Source of the DNA: Leucogyrophana mollusca
Lineage: Eukaryota; Basidiomycota; Agaricomycetes; Boletales
Direction of reading: 5' to 3'
NCBI GenBank assembly: GCA_021014945.1
Contig: MU266396.1
Span: 1 to 64,000, forward strand
Length of the DNA: 64,000 bases
Shown here in pieces: positions 1 through 12,800 of this stretch. The first letter of the stretch is position 1; every line of letters begins with the position of its first letter. Under the pieces are notes generated by a model, which was given only the letters and a program-made list of their open reading frames with translations, searched no databases and was not told the origin of the DNA. The position numbers were made by a program, and so were the translations under genes.

Positions 1-364
1 TACGGTTTTACGCATTACGGCCTGTTGGTCACTTGTTGACTGACGTTATTCTATTGTCGCTCTCCAACCTGCTTTTGTTGATCATTCTTGGTTAACAGAG
101 TAGCGCTCATCCTATTACTCCCTTGACTGGACTTTTGGGTGGTAGCAAGTGTATCCATCCCACGAACAACCAGACTACCCAACCGATCTCTGTTGTGTGT
201 TCCGTTGGAGTCTGGGGTGTTGGTTTGTGTTTGTTTTCTAGCACAGATCACATCAAGATCGACACCGCTGTGCCAAAAAAATATCACAGCTCTCCCTCGA
301 GAACAGTGACAATGTCAGCTTTTGGACACACGCAAAATCTGTTTTCAACCGTCGATTCCACAAA

Positions 365-1237
365 ATGGATACAAGAATTCACTCACTCGCCCTTTTCCTC
401 CATCCGATGTGCCGAAAATTGGCTATATCACAAGTTGCCAGTGGTCGGTCATATAACTTCATGCTCGAGACAGCATTATCGGTTGCGCATCAATGGCGAT
501 GGGGCGAAGCTGAGGCAAAGCAGATTGTGTATGATTTGAAGGAGTACTACAAATTTGCGGGCATTTTCGCGGGTGGTCAGGCAAATGCACTCGAATGGTG
601 GGAGTCTCTTCCTGTCACCGCAGATCAATGTCCACTCAAGGCCATGGCGATAATCATTCACTCCATTGTGCCTCATGCTGCCGATGTCGAGAGATATTTT
701 TCTGGCCTCGGTGGGACCCAAACAGTTCAACGGTGCAGTCTTTCCGTAGAGAATTTCGAATCTCTCAGCAAATTACGTGCAAACTACGCATATCATCTCT
801 ATCAAATAGATCGTGCGGCGGGAAAACCGGTCCATCGAAAGCATGCCCACATGCACACAAGACCAGAACCAGGGATTGACACCAGCGTAGCTGCCGAATT
901 GGAGGCAACCTTTGCTTGGGTGCCTCCTCTTGCTCCCGAATCCGATGCCACCAATGACTATCTTGCAGGCCCAGAGTCGATAACGGAGGAAGAACTTATG
1001 GAAGCCTTCGACGAACTTGATCGCGAGAAGGTCAACGCTAGTGCAACGGTTACGGAGGTTGATGGGCATGAGGTTCTCGAGGGTAAGGTATATGATTGGA
1101 AAGAACTCGAGCACGTAGATGAGGGAACTGTGCCGGCTGGGTTTAACGAGAACATTGGTGTCCTTGACAGGACATCTGGGGGAGGGACATGGGATGTGAA
1201 AGCCCTCATGTCGGTAGAAGGCATATATTCTCTATGA
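365..1237 (+). mobile_element. hAT-family transposase, C-terminal fragment
   Basis: An open frame of 290 codons carries the hAT dimerisation region. It reads HSIVPHAADVERYFSGLGG around residues 98-116, followed by a SLSVENFESLSKLR segment, the usual end of hAT transposases in mushroom genomes. Two Trp-rich stretches (HQWRWGE, LEWWESLP) precede it. The DNA-binding zinc finger and the first part of the catalytic RNase-H-like core are absent, and the frame cannot be extended upstream in the first 364 bases, so this is a 5'-truncated, probably immobile copy. The acidic tail after residue 190 is typical of basidiomycete hAT proteins. No terminal inverted repeats were identified. The family call is from recognised motifs; inactivity is inferred from the missing N-terminal half. 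Confidence 0.75.
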
Positions 1238-1421
1238 TAGGTGTTGAGTAGTATTGCCGCTAGTAAAACAATCTGTAGGGGCTGAATTAACGCTCTCGAT
1301 CTTTTTGCCAAGCTCTGCCATTTCGCCAACTGCCGTTTTGCCATTCTGCCGGCAGACTCTGGTCCCAAACATTTCTGCCCCCAGCACTACTGCTGTCGCA
1401 CTCTTCAGCTCTCGAGTCGCC

Positions 1422-1830
1422 ATGCCTTTTCGTGAAATCAGTCCAGACATGAAACAACGTGCCTACAGCTTCTCCGAGAAGGTGGCCGACTTGACGATGT
1501 CGCCGAAATCCTGAATGTCTCAACGAAGAGTATCCTACGGCTGGGCAGACAATCTGGAGTAGTGAGGGAGCGTAAATCGACTGAGCATCTTGCACGGACG
1601 ACCTCGCCATCTTGATGTTGCCATACATGAAGATTTGTAGTAGTTCCTCGCCAAGACACCTGGCTACACCCAGTCTATTCCTCGATGAGATCGTGCAATA
1701 GCTCACCGTCGCTCACGACCAGCCACTATCTATCACGGCACTTCACAACAACCTTCGCGACCTCGGATTGACCTACAAGCAGCTGAGGAAGGCCGCCACC
1801 CAACGGGACGAGGTGGAGCGAGAGGCTTAG
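1422..1830 (+). pseudogene. Tc1/mariner-like transposase remnant, N-terminal DNA-binding part
   Basis: Starting at ATG 1422 the reading MPFREISPDMKQRAYS runs into a frameshift. The next frame gives DDVAEILNVSTKSILR, a helix-turn-helix of the homeodomain-like type found in Tc1/mariner transposases. A third segment near 1745-1825 reads LRDLGLTYKQLRKAATQRDE, again typical of the region between the DNA-binding domain and the DDE core. Stops and frame changes separate the segments, and no DDE catalytic domain follows. It lies 185 bp after the hAT fragment, so this is a small graveyard of two DNA-transposon families. Confidence 0.7.
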
Positions 1831-3032
1831 CTGAATGATGTGAGGAGGCAAGCCAAATGGTGACTGTTGATGAGTCCAGTAAAGATGGGCAGCTGCTGAG
1901 TCGGGCTTTGGCTTTGGAGGCGGTCCACGGCGCCCTTTCTGGGTAGCTGAGGGAGGAGTTCCAGTGACGTCGAGCACACGAGATCGTGGCTTGACCGCTG
2001 GCTTGGGGCCATCCCTCACCTCCACGTCTGACTCCTCACTCTCGAGGCCCTTGGACTTGCTTGCTTCGGATTTTGTGGACTACTTCTCAGCTTCTTCGCT
2101 GGCTGTGGCTCACCGCCCTTGCTGCCAGCTGGCGATGCCACGGTCCATCCCGCTGCTTTGTTTGTCATTTTTGCTGGTTTTTTATTGACTTTGGGCATCA
2201 TAAACGGATGGTGACACGAAGGATTCACGAAAGGGAGCGTCAGAACTCATGGACTCCTTGCATTCTTACTTTTCTACATTTTTTGTTTTATTCCTATTTT
2301 CTGAATTAAAAATCGAATTTGGACACGCGGGACAAGGTTTTCGGAAACAGCTGTACAGAAGCTCGAGCAGAACGGCGTACCAATCCAAGCAGTTGAATTC
2401 CGATAATCATAATTAGCTTGAGGTGGAGCAGGCAAAGTTCCCTGGCCACTGCCGCCTTCCTGTGCCACATGGGTGAGTGGGGGTTGCACTGCTGCAGCTT
2501 TGGTCAGTTGTCACGTTGGTACCGAACTGCGCTAGAGCCGCCTGGAGCCTGGAGCCGAAGTGCTCAGACTGAAGGCCACAGGCGCCTGAGTGGGGTATAG
2601 AAAATAATCATATGATCAAGGAACTTAGCCTCTTCAGCTGTTCAACGTTCAGGACTGGGTGCGCTACTCCAGCAGACCAGCTTAACCACTCGTGCTGAAG
2701 TACTGAGAAATTCTTCCAACAGCCACCAGTTGGCTGTGTGAATACCGCCAACTTTCGCGTGCACACTTCGCACACCGAAGGACCTTACCCTTACCTCTGG
2801 TCCACCACCACTGGCCATAGACAGAAAATCTATTAATACCGCCGCAGCAAAATTATCAGGCGGGATAAAGAGAGATAAAGAGACGGACAGCCCTTGACTG
2901 AGCTACCAACCATTACCAGTGCTTATCATAGCCTCTTAAGCCATTGAGTTGTTTCTATGCACCGCTACTCCTACTCGCAACGATCCCCGTGGACACACAA
3001 TGCCAACAAAGAGCGGGTTACGGCGGTCTCGA
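1831..3032. other. intergenic, no supported gene
   Basis: No convincing gene is seen. The minus strand at about 1726-2228 holds short Lys/Pro/Ala-rich open frames that do not join into a gene and may be more transposon debris. Confidence 0.5.
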
Positions 3033-4603
3033 GAGCTGTGCCCAGCTATTTTGATTATTGATGTAACCGTTTGGCGCCCAAGTGCAGTATAAAGCCTTGT
3101 AGCGTGTCCTAACTTAGACTTCGTTCCACAGCATCTCATCCTCACTCAACGCATCGATTATGAAGTTCGCATCAAGGAAATATGTTGATCTCATTCGCCA
3201 AACCACTGCAAAGTGGGCAAACTGGGACCCTCCGATCCCTGTGCGGGTGTGTAATGAGTCCGATCACCTATCCATCTTGTACTGATGAAGCACTTGGCAG
3301 GTGGGCAACTATGGCGAGATCAACACCGAGACGGGAGAGTTGGATGTAGAAGGAAATATATACGATGAAAACTTCAAGAAAATCTTCAAGCAATATCACC
3401 CTGACATGGATCTAGACGAGCATAAGCCAAAAGTGGGCGAGCCAGACGAAGACTTTGTGGTATCCTCTGTCGGTGTTAGACGCAGAGATCTGAAGGTTGG
3501 GCCTGAATTGTGAGTGTAGATTGATATTTGTATCCATTTTCAATTCACTGACCATATCACGCTTTGGATCGCGCCGATCAGCGGTGTGGCAGGCATCGCA
3601 AACGTGTCCCTGAAGGGTGAATGGCAGTTCGCGACGGGGAGGCGAGGTGCCCTATTGATCATGCATAAGCCGCGCCAGACCTACCTTCCTCCGGGAGAAG
3701 TTCTTGAACCTTTGTACAAGGTCCCCGAACTCAAAGACAAGTATATTGTCACAAGCGTTTTCTCGTGCCCCGCGTATTCCATCTACCTATCGGACAAAAG
3801 TACGTCACCATCGGAGTATCACTGATAGGTTTGATTAAGCATTTCATCGCAGGTGGAGAAAAGGTCGCTCTTGCACTCGTGGCCAACGGGCCTATCCCAT
3901 CTGCACCAGGTGTGACCGCCGGCGGCGAACTCGGATTAGACTGGTGGACCGACACACAGACCAGTTTCCTCCGCAAAGCGTGCAGCAAGAGTGGGGAGTA
4001 TTCATTCACCCCCCTTTACGCCTTGAAGCGCAAGTTGCCTACCATCAGACGACTATTCCGCGACTCTCCCATACCCCCACCGGTCGGCGACGATTAGTGA
4101 GTGGTTTACTGATAAGGTTGCTCACGTCCTGTGTTCGCTGACAGCTTGTTTATTGTCACAGCTGGGTCGATGTGAACCAGCCTTGGGAACCACTCGACGA
4201 GGATGGCGTGGAGGACCCGGTGTATGACGACGTGAGCTGTCTGGTGTCCAAAGCCTTGCATATGTTTCTCATGATCTTTTGACAGGATGATGTGGATCCA
4301 AATATCGATAAAGATGTGTTGAGGGAGATGAAAATCACCCAGGCGATTGCCAAGGCACGTGAGGATGCACTAGCACGGGGTCCTGAGGTCTATGCAAGAT
4401 GGCAAGCGAGCCCCTATACAGCGCCACCGCTGTGATGTGGTTGCACCTTCATCCTCCTGCTATGCTTATCGAAAAGATGGCAACTTATGCTTTTATAACC
4501 AAGTGGTCTCGATCTACTCGGAATTCAATCAATGTATTATAGTCACGTGTACAAACCCCACAGCTGTAGTCTACTAAGTATATGCTTCGATGATCACCTA
4601 TTG
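3033..4603 (+). repeat. duplicated segment, copy 1 of a 1.57-kb direct repeat
   Basis: This segment is repeated in the same orientation at about 31473-33060. The match starts about 125 bp upstream of the start codon (shared GTTTGGCGCCCAAG and TTAGACTTCGTTCCACAG stretches). It covers all six exons and five introns and runs about 170 bp past the stop codon. Introns are nearly as well conserved as exons, so the duplication is recent. The two copies are about 28.4 kb apart. Confidence 0.9.
3160..4435 (+). CDS. conserved hypothetical protein, possible gasdermin-like fold (copy 1, intact)
   Basis: Six exons (3160-3246, 3301-3509, 3582-3799, 3853-4096, 4162-4231, 4286-4435) give 325 residues with every junction in phase. 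There is no signal peptide. I do not firmly recognise the family. An N-terminal amphipathic stretch (KYVDLIRQTTAKW) leads to PIPVR, and later come KYIVTSVFSCPAY and KVALALVANGPI beta strands with alternating hydrophobic residues. A basic LKRKLPTIRRLFRDSP segment and an acidic C-terminal tail of about 65 residues follow. The order of helix, PIPV motif and amphipathic strand pairs recalls the pore-forming domain of fungal gasdermin-like proteins, but this is inference only. No protease gene, the usual fungal gasdermin neighbour, is seen next to it. Confidence 0.75.
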
Positions 4604-4748
4604 GCATGCTGGCTCGTGGTTTCTCCGGTGTGCTGCCTGCCTGAACCTCCCTTGATTTACCAGTCCATACATGCTGCATAATTTGGCGCTTGTACTCAAG
4701 CAATCGGATGACCCTTTGTTTTGGAAGGGAAAACCAGAGCGAAACTGC

Positions 4749-5316
4749 TCATAACGAGAAATCGGGGGTGATATGGAACGAGCTCATCGTCTGACCCTTC
4801 TGCGAGACCACGTCTTTAACCATAGATCCTGTCGAATGTCCTGTAAAAAGATGTCAGCTTAGCATGGGTGTTTTCGGTCCCGCCAACTCCAGGATCTGCA
4901 TTATAAATACAAACTGGAGGGATATAGACACTCACCTAAGTGATCGCCATGGCTAGTTAAACGTGAAAGAAACTCAGCATAACGACAACCAGGCAATGAA
5001 TTTGAACTCACCAACCGGCGTTCGAAAAAAAGTCAATCGCATGCAAAGTAGACGAATTGAACACAAATGACTTGACTTTATCGTTCAACGGCTTTATGTC
5101 GAAGCAAACCGTCCCCCATATCGGGTTCTTTTGATTGCCGTGGTATGTGTTGTGCCCATGGTTTCTGCCACAGTATTCTTCCCCGAAGACGGTGAGCATC
5201 CAAGTATTCCCTTTGGGTAACTCGATATGGGGGCAGCTTGGTTTGTGACTAACTGCTTTTCCAGTGGTTGTTACAACGGCGAAGGCAATGAAAAGGGCGG
5301 TTTTAGGCAGGTGCAT
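4749..5316 (-). CDS. small secreted cysteine-containing protein
   Basis: Three exons on the minus strand (5316-5012, 4952-4936, 4840-4749) encode 137 residues; the middle exon is only 17 nt. The protein starts MHLPKTALFIAFAVVTTTG, a signal peptide probably cut before VSHKP. The mature chain of about 115 residues has four cysteines (SCPH, EYCGR, TVCFD, AGCHGD), which suggests two disulfides. Hydrophobic strand-like repeats such as KVKSFVFNSS suggest a beta-rich fold. It resembles the small secreted proteins common in Agaricomycetes; the role is unknown. Start 5316 was chosen because the signal peptide begins there; in-frame ATGs at 5331 and 5358 would only lengthen the leader. Confidence 0.75.
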
Positions 5317-5467
5317 CCCGGCTATTGACATTTCAAGTCCTTGTATGTCAGCGTGCATGGCAAGAGAATCGATGTAACACTGTCAACTCACTAGTTCTCG
5401 CTGCTGGGCTGGAGTCGTGCACTGTATAAGGAAAGGGTGAAGAGGCAAATGTAAAGCTCACCCACCC

Positions 5468-5476
5468 ATTTTATAT
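5468..5476 (-). promoter_or_regulatory. TATA box for the small secreted protein gene
   Basis: Reads ATATAAAAT on the minus strand, about 150 bp upstream of the start at 5316. Confidence 0.4.
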
Positions 5477-6356
5477 GAGGGTGATATCCACTCCTCGTTG
5501 CTCTTCCAACAGCTCGGACCCGACACTCCTGATGCTGATGTCCTCAGGTCTCGGGCTTACCTCTACGGCGCGGCTTGTGGATACGGTGCCGAAACTATTG
5601 CCGCGCACTGGCCCACATTCATGCGGTGAAGTTGTGCGAACGCTGGCACCTGTTAGCACAGGTTTCTTTTTGACATGCCAGGGTAGATCAGGGGCCACCG
5701 GGTATTCGGAGAAGATATGGCTGCCAGTGATTAGTCATATGTCATCGTGTGTGGCAAGAGCAAACGCAAGAGGAAGGGTCAAGAGGACACCGATTGAACG
5801 AATACGACTCACTGCGGTCAGATTCCGGCGTCGACTTGGTCCATCTCCTCGGAGTCGAGGTGTGGCGGGTGACCCGCCGCGCAGCCAGGATCATCCAAAC
5901 TTACCCCAGGGGCCTTGACCCACCCATCACAAGTGCTGTGTCTCACTGAACATATTCACTGTCCGTAAGCGATCACTGGCAATAATTCTGACCTCTTCGG
6001 TTTGACTGGGGTGGTGACAGGAGCCACAGCCACATCTCCGGCCTAGTGGACGTGTACAGCAGCGATTACACCAATGTCTGTCGATCAGTCTGTGCTATGG
6101 CCATTTGAAACTGAAACTGAAGGCATGAACTGTGAACTGGGACACACCGCGAGAGGTACATATACACAAGGCAAGCATTGAGCCGCCTAATAGTGATACC
6201 AGAAGCCCCGAAGATGAGTGTGTAAGAAGACGAAAGAAAGACCTATGGAAACAAAGTGCAGCCATAAAAACACAATGAATGAGAGAAACCATGGGGGGAA
6301 CCGAAGTAGTGTACATTCTAGTCCTGCTGAGCCAGTACCAAGCCACGAACGATAGA
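5477..6356. other. intergenic, no supported gene
   Basis: This holds the divergent upstream side of the secreted-protein gene and the 3' flank of the WOPR gene. Short open frames on both strands (for example 5475-5918 plus) have no recognisable features. Confidence 0.4.
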
Positions 6357-7876
6357 TTATGCAGAGCCGCCCTCGGGAGGCGTCATATGAGCCGGCCCTG
6401 GAGCCTTGTCGCCGAGTTCACTCACAGGCGTAGGTGGAACAGCGCTGGGAGGAGCGGACTGCGGTGGATAACCGGCATAGGGCGGGGGCCATGCAGTAGG
6501 ATAACCGCCATAAGGAGGATGTGGTGGAGGTGGGTAGTAAGGGTAAAATCCCTGCTGTTGATGCGGAGGCTGTTGGGGGGGCATTCCTTGCTGCGGCGGA
6601 TCAGAAGAGTTGGGGGGGCTAGTGTAGCCCGAATAACCATATTGCTGAGGAGGCGCTGGAGATCCTTGGTGTGGAGTGCCAGGGGAAGTGCTAGGGTATG
6701 GTGGTCCTGAATAGACAGGTGGGTGGGCGACAGGGTATCCGGGTACGCCGTAGTAGTTAGGAACATGATACGGGGGATAGTGGGCGTGAGAGGGCATCGC
6801 AGATAGTGAGCCTGGGTCGGGATAACCAGGTGGAGGTGGAGGATGAGTGCCTGTGGAGGTGGATGGGGATGGTAAGTGAGGGGGGTGCTGCTCTGTGGGG
6901 GACGCAGAGTCGCGCTGAACGCCTTTACCCTTCCGGGATCTCTTTCCCGCGACACCGCCGTATGGGGTATAACGAGCCCCTCGTTTCCCCTCGGATACAC
7001 GACCATCGGTGAGAAGGGGGAGGCCAGAGGACAAAGGCGCTGTGAGAAGTGATGGGGCCGCATCTATGTCATCCGCTTCGCCGCGGTAACGAGGAACACC
7101 GTCAACGCCGATCTCGACCTTTGGAGGATTACGAAAGTGCGTCTTGTCGAGATACTCCGGACTTATGTCGAGCGAGGCAAGTTCCGGAAGAGACGAGGGC
7201 GAACGAAGACGACCTTGTTCTACATCTTCGACCTTGTAGTAGGAGATGAGATGTTGGGATACACCGCCAATCGTCAATGAGAACGTCTGAGGTGGCAGCG
7301 AGAGGCGTGAGAAAAGCGTCAACGACGATGAAGCAAAGGGCAGACCTTTTTCATAAGGCCATCAGATTTGAATTTGTAGCTGTTCGTGAGACTTCCGACA
7401 AGGACGCGTTCTCGATGTCTGTCGACGCCTAAGGAACTGGAGTCGCCTTTCGGGCGGCTCAACGTTTGACCCTCGAGCCTAATGCCATCAACGTTGTACT
7501 GCGAATGTTCGTTCATATCGGAGGCAGGGTCTGAGCGCACACCCCTGTGACCAGCGCCACGCTTGTCTGTTTCACGATAGAGAAGGAAGTTTCCAAGTAT
7601 GCGACTTGGACTCCAGAAGAAACCGTCGGTCCAGCGCTTGATACCACTCTCGTCCTCATCGAAGACGAAGACGGACCCCGAGGTGATCATCTTGCGCTCA
7701 GAATCCACTAGGCGCCTAGTTACTCTCGGTATCAGGCCACGCCGTGCGGCTTCAAGGATAAGCAAAGCATCGCCCGTGGTCTCTATCCACCCCGACCACG
7801 GCGGTTCCGTCCATGTCGTTGATGGCGATTGATTCCCACCGCTGTTGCTGGCACTGATTTGCTGATTTGCAGACAT
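6357..7876 (-). CDS. WOPR-domain (Gti1/Pac2 family) transcription factor
   Basis: Two minus-strand exons (7876-7346 and 7286-6357) with a 59-nt intron give 486 residues. Residues about 24-105 hold the first WOPR half (GWIETTGDALLILEAARRG, then SGSVFVFDEDESGIKRWTDG and WSPSRILGNFLLYRE). The second half, RERVLVGSLTNSYKFKSDGL, continues across the intron to HLISYYKVEDV. The intron falls inside the DNA-binding domain. The C-terminal half is rich in Pro, Tyr, Gly and Gln (YYPPPPHPPYGGYP), as in other WOPR regulators, and may serve in activation or phase separation. WOPR proteins bind DNA in the nucleus and control developmental switches such as morphology and sporulation in fungi. No target can be read from the sequence. 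Confidence 0.93.
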
Positions 7877-9800
7877 TCCTCAAGTGACTCTCTATAGTGC
7901 CTGTGTAATTGCATGGTGGAATGATGTCAAGTGGTGCAAGATAACTCAGATTATCAGCCACTTGGGTTCAAAGTAAAGTTTATGGACAAAGTTGACTCAC
8001 CGAGCAGGTAGATTTGCGGGAGGAGGATGAAAATGCGGCAGAGCCTATTTGGTATTCAGGACCCGACCTTTCGCGCCACAACTGCCTGTAAGCGCAATGG
8101 GTCCGTGCCCGCTCTGTAATTGGTTTCCCAGTGCCCACCGCTGCCATTGACCTCAAAAATGATCATTGCAGCCATAATGTACACTTGGAAAGGTCTTGTT
8201 TGTGGAGGGATCGACAGGAATATGTCATTGAAAAAACAAAGTTCAGCCTGTACTAAGGTTTTCTCAGCCACCTCCAATACTCCGTGAACCTTTCCATGAA
8301 CCTTCTGTGCCATGCAGCCATGGAGTTTCCGATCGCTCCGAGTCCGAGGTTCCAACTCCCAAACCTTGAGCCTTGACAGGTATGCATCTCCATTGCCCAC
8401 GCCGCCGATCAACAAAGTACTCATGATCTTTCGCGCGCCCCTCTGGCAGATCACGAATTACATATGATACATCATACTGCACATAGTTATACTCGCCTGA
8501 CCGTGTCATGAGGATGACTACTCTGGTCCTCGCTAACATCGACCATCATTTATTGCCTCGAAGCTTGATGGGCACGGCTCAATGTCGCAATGCGTTGTCA
8601 AAGTCGACTGAAATAATTGGGTGTCGTTTTCTTTTATTCGGATGTCGCTTTCTTCTAATACGCTCTCCCTCCAAAGGCGGCCGATCGAGTCATTCAATCC
8701 GGCTGTATTACTATTTAGTGGAGATTGTGTTCCGATTCCAACTGGCGATACCTGCGGCTACAAATCACCTTCGTGTGCAACTCTGGTAATTTGTCCTCGA
8801 GAGGCGAACATGGCAAATTTCCAGCCATTACAGGCTTTCTCACAAGCTTCGTTGCCCCGGTGTGCTGTCGTCCGGAAGGAGATGATAAACGTGGTGGCGA
8901 CCAATCCGATTTTATACCGTCGAACAGTTGACATATTTGTTACTTGAGACAGGTGGTTGGTCCATGTCTACTTACTACGTCGCGTCGGAACACTTGGCGG
9001 AACTAACCCGGCCGGTGATGTTCTATAACACTGATGTAGGTGCTCTCGTGTCTCCTTGTCGGTGCTGTCGATCTGATGATCGTGGCAAATCAGCGCCATC
9101 CATTCAGCCCCCGCCAAAAATCGTTCTGCGACTGCCGCATAAAACCTTGGAAGCGGGTCGGAGCTTTTGCGTCTGTGATGGTCATGCCAACTGTCCGAGG
9201 TCACCACTCGTGGGGGCCATGTGTTTCTGAAAATGGATGCACTTGTCCCCTCTCAACCTACAGCACAACACAACCATGGATAACATCGCATGGCTGACCA
9301 TGACCCCCGCATGCGTTGATCTTGAATGTCATGCCGGACCATTGGTCAACAAAGCTATGGAGGTGGTCAAGGCACATTAAAGCCGATAATGCCGTCTGTT
9401 GCGGAGGTACGAGATCATTTGCTTTGTTATCGACAACTCCGATGACAGTTGAACTTCTTCGTAACCTGATTTGTACGGTAGGCACAATTGTTATGAAGTC
9501 TAAACTCTCGACATGTGGAAGGTGAGCGAGCTCTCTTCCTCTTGGAGCAGGAATGTAGCCCCGGGATGCAGCGGAGCGCTCACTTTTCGACAGCGCACAC
9601 AGGTACTGATAGCCCCCTTATTCGCCTTGGCGCGAATGCGGCACGTGTTTCATCGACTTCTGATGTCCGAGCAAAGGCGAGGTAACGGAATGTTCGTCGG
9701 GTTCATTCAATGTGTTCGAGATCTACGATTTCTTCTGGTCTGGAACAATGTAGCCTCTATCTTGCAAGCAGAAAGAGCAGCAAGGTAGTGGGGTAAGGGT
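7877..9800. other. intergenic, no supported gene
   Basis: About 1.9 kb between the divergent WOPR and copper-oxidase genes. Open frames of 60-130 codons occur on both strands, but none has recognisable domains or joins neighbours through good splice signals. A long upstream region is plausible for a WOPR gene. Confidence 0.4.
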
Positions 9801-9810
9801 TCGGGGGACC

Positions 9811-9817
9811 TATATAA
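9811..9817 (+). promoter_or_regulatory. TATA box of the copper radical oxidase gene
   Basis: Reads TATATAAGAG, 50 bp upstream of the ATG at 9861, so the 5' leader is probably very short. Confidence 0.6.
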
Positions 9818-9860
9818 GAGTCCCTGATACTACTGTGTCATCAGTAAGCCGAAGAGCAGG

Positions 9861-12800
9861 ATGGCACTCACTCGACTTCTCTCCTCAGCCATCGCCCTTT
9901 CTGCAGCCGCACATGTATGCACGAGAAGTATCCTTGACCCATAGGGTTACTTGCTGACTTCCGTCCCCCAGATCGTGCACGCGTATCACACGCCTTCATT
10001 TCATACTAGGCATCGCCGACAAACTAGTTCTCTCCCCGGGGCTTGGTCCGCCTTGGGGTGCTACACGTAAGTTCAATCTAAGAAATTTCTATGCATCGAA
10101 CCCTTAGCTCACACATTTGTCACTTTTATGTAGCGATAATGGAGGAGCCCGAACGCTGTCAGCAGCATTCTATGCCGACACTACAAGCATGACCATCGAG
10201 TCGTGCATCACCTTTTGCTCAACCGGGTCAAACACGTACATATACGCGGGTGTCGAGTACGCGCAGGAATGCTGTAAGTAAATAAATAGCAACTCCCAAT
10301 GTCCGTGCCGTCATTAATGACTAACGTATGCCCTCGGATTCCCGTTTCAGACTGTGGCAACTTCATTGAGGGAGGGGCTACCAATGTGACCACATCAGAC
10401 TGCAATATGGCTTGCACGGGCGACACTTCGGAGTTCTGTGGTGCGGGTAACAGGCTTGACATCTTCTACAGCGGCGCTCAGCCTCCTGCTTCCCCCATCA
10501 CCGTGCCAAGCGTTGGTAATTGGATGTCGTTGGGGTGCTACAGGTATGCCATATGCCATAATCACGATTATCGGACATTGATTGTTCTTTAGCGACTCTG
10601 CTGCTACCCGTGCACTCCCTTATGGAATTACCGTTGCTGGAAGCGTCACGGCAGAGACTTGTACAAGCGCATGCTACAATGCTGGATACCCCCTGGCAGG
10701 CATGGAATACTCTGACGAGTGTTGTGCGTCTCCTTTGGACCTACTGACTGATGGGTCACTGATATGCTGGGTTTTAGATTGTGGCCTGGTACTTGGGAGT
10801 GGCTCTGCTCTATCACCCGCCACAGACTGTGATATGACTTGCGCCGGTAACTCCTCGGAGTACTGTGGGGGTCCAAATAGGCTCACAGTGTACAACTACA
10901 CTTCGACATTGCCCACGACCCCCCCTCCTGGTGGGGGTGGTGGAGGTGGGAATGGTGGTGGCAAATTGGCCGTCTCTCCGGTGACGTCTGGCCTTCCTGG
11001 TACTTGGAGCTATGGCGCGTGCTTCGTCGATAACGCAAATGGCCGCGCATTAGGCAATGAGTATGATAACAGCTCTACAACGGTCGAGAGCTGCATCGCA
11101 TATTGTACCAGCGGCAACTACACCCTAGCAGCTATTGAATATAGCACCCAATGCTGTGAGTCCTACCCATTCGGTGCCGTCTTAAATCCTCACCGGTTCT
11201 CTGTTTTTGACTGTAAAGTCTGTGGCAACTACGTGATTAACGGAGCTGCAGAAGCTCCTGAGAGCGATTGTAATATGGCTTGCGGTGGAAACGCAGCGTA
11301 AGTGTCATCATATCCATCCTTCAGAGTTTATTTGATGCGCTTTTTCCAGTGAGGCTTGTGGTGGTCCAAATCGTTTGTCGGTCTATACGTCGACTGGAAA
11401 CATCACTGTGCTTCCAATCCCAACAACTCAAAACACCAGTTTACCTGGGGAATGGGCGTACAAAGGCTGCTTGGCGTTCGTGGCGCTTTATCGTCCTGCC
11501 TTCTTATGGAAAACTGATCATCCATGTTGATTTCTAGCGAGCCTGGTCCAGGGAGCCCTCGAGTTCTCCCCTACGAACTCGACTGGACGACAAATACTAC
11601 AGTGGATGCCTGCTTGACTCAGTGTGCTGCATTTGGTTACCCAGCAGCTGGTCTTGAATATGGGCAACAATGCTGTGAGTCCAGAAGTCAACAGTTGCCC
11701 CCAAACTGACGTCGACCCAAACCCCGTAGTCTGTGGTGACATCACTGACGTTACGGCCAACGGTGGGACGTTCGCGCCGGAGACTGATTGTAACATGGCT
11801 TGCTCTGGTGACCCCATTCACCTTTGCGGCGCTGGAGATAGGCTGTCACTATACTACTGGAGCGGAACCATGAACGAATGGCACACACCCGAGAATACAG
11901 GTTATTATGAGGTGAGCCACACATCCGCATGGGTCCTCGTCTCAACTTTCTGCTAATTTCACGTGAAGTTCCTCATCGGCGGGCTCATCGTCCCTCTCAT
12001 CGCGACTGTTGGTATCAATAATAAAGTCACTTTCTTAGAAAAATGGGGAACTTCGGAGTATGACAACTCAACAGGAGCTTACGAGTTGGACCTCACCCTG
12101 ACAGACAATTACCTCCTGGCGTGGCGAGAGATGCACGTGAAGACTGACGTGTTCTGCTCGGGCAGTATCATTTTGCCTGACAGGGGCGGTCGGCAAATCA
12201 ATGTCGGCGGGTGGTCCCTCGAGTCCACGTTCGGAGTCAGGTTATACACGCCCGACGGGAGCGCCGGTGTCAACGGGACGAACGACTGGGAAGAGAATGT
12301 TGATGAACTCACGCTTCAGGTCGGTTTCTTGCCCAAATGATCAGGCTCGCGGACCCTGAAAGTGTCATGTTCAGCGCGGTCGCTGGTATCCAACTGCTAT
12401 GATGATGCCCAATGGCAGTATCTTGGTCGTTGGTGGCGAATCAGGCAGCAATGCTTCTCCTCAACCGAGCTTGGAGATTCTCCCTAAGCCTCCAGGCGGC
12501 GATACAGTTGTGACACTCGATTACCTTCAACGCACAGACCCCAACAATCTCTACCCGTTCTTGATGGTACTTCCAAGCGGCCGTTTCTTCATCGGTAAGC
12601 TGCTGCCTCTGGCGCGTTTCTTTGGTTAATGGCGACTGCTCAGGATATTACAACGAGGCTCGTGTACTTGACCCGGTGACCTTTGACACCGTCACTGTCC
12701 TGCCGAATATGCCAGGCGCAGTGAACAACTTCCTGGCTGGTCGGACGTACCCGATGGAGGGGTCAGCGGTGCTCCTGCCCCAACATGCGCCATACACCGA

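Noticed and set aside
5475..5918. 147-codon open frame upstream of the WOPR gene's 3' end
   Set aside because: No domain, no signal peptide, and biased composition; likely chance.
6422..7063. Second long frame overlapping the Pro-rich part of the WOPR gene on the same strand
   Set aside because: It is the +1 shadow of a Pro/Tyr/Gly-rich coding region; the WOPR frame is fixed by the domain and the splice.
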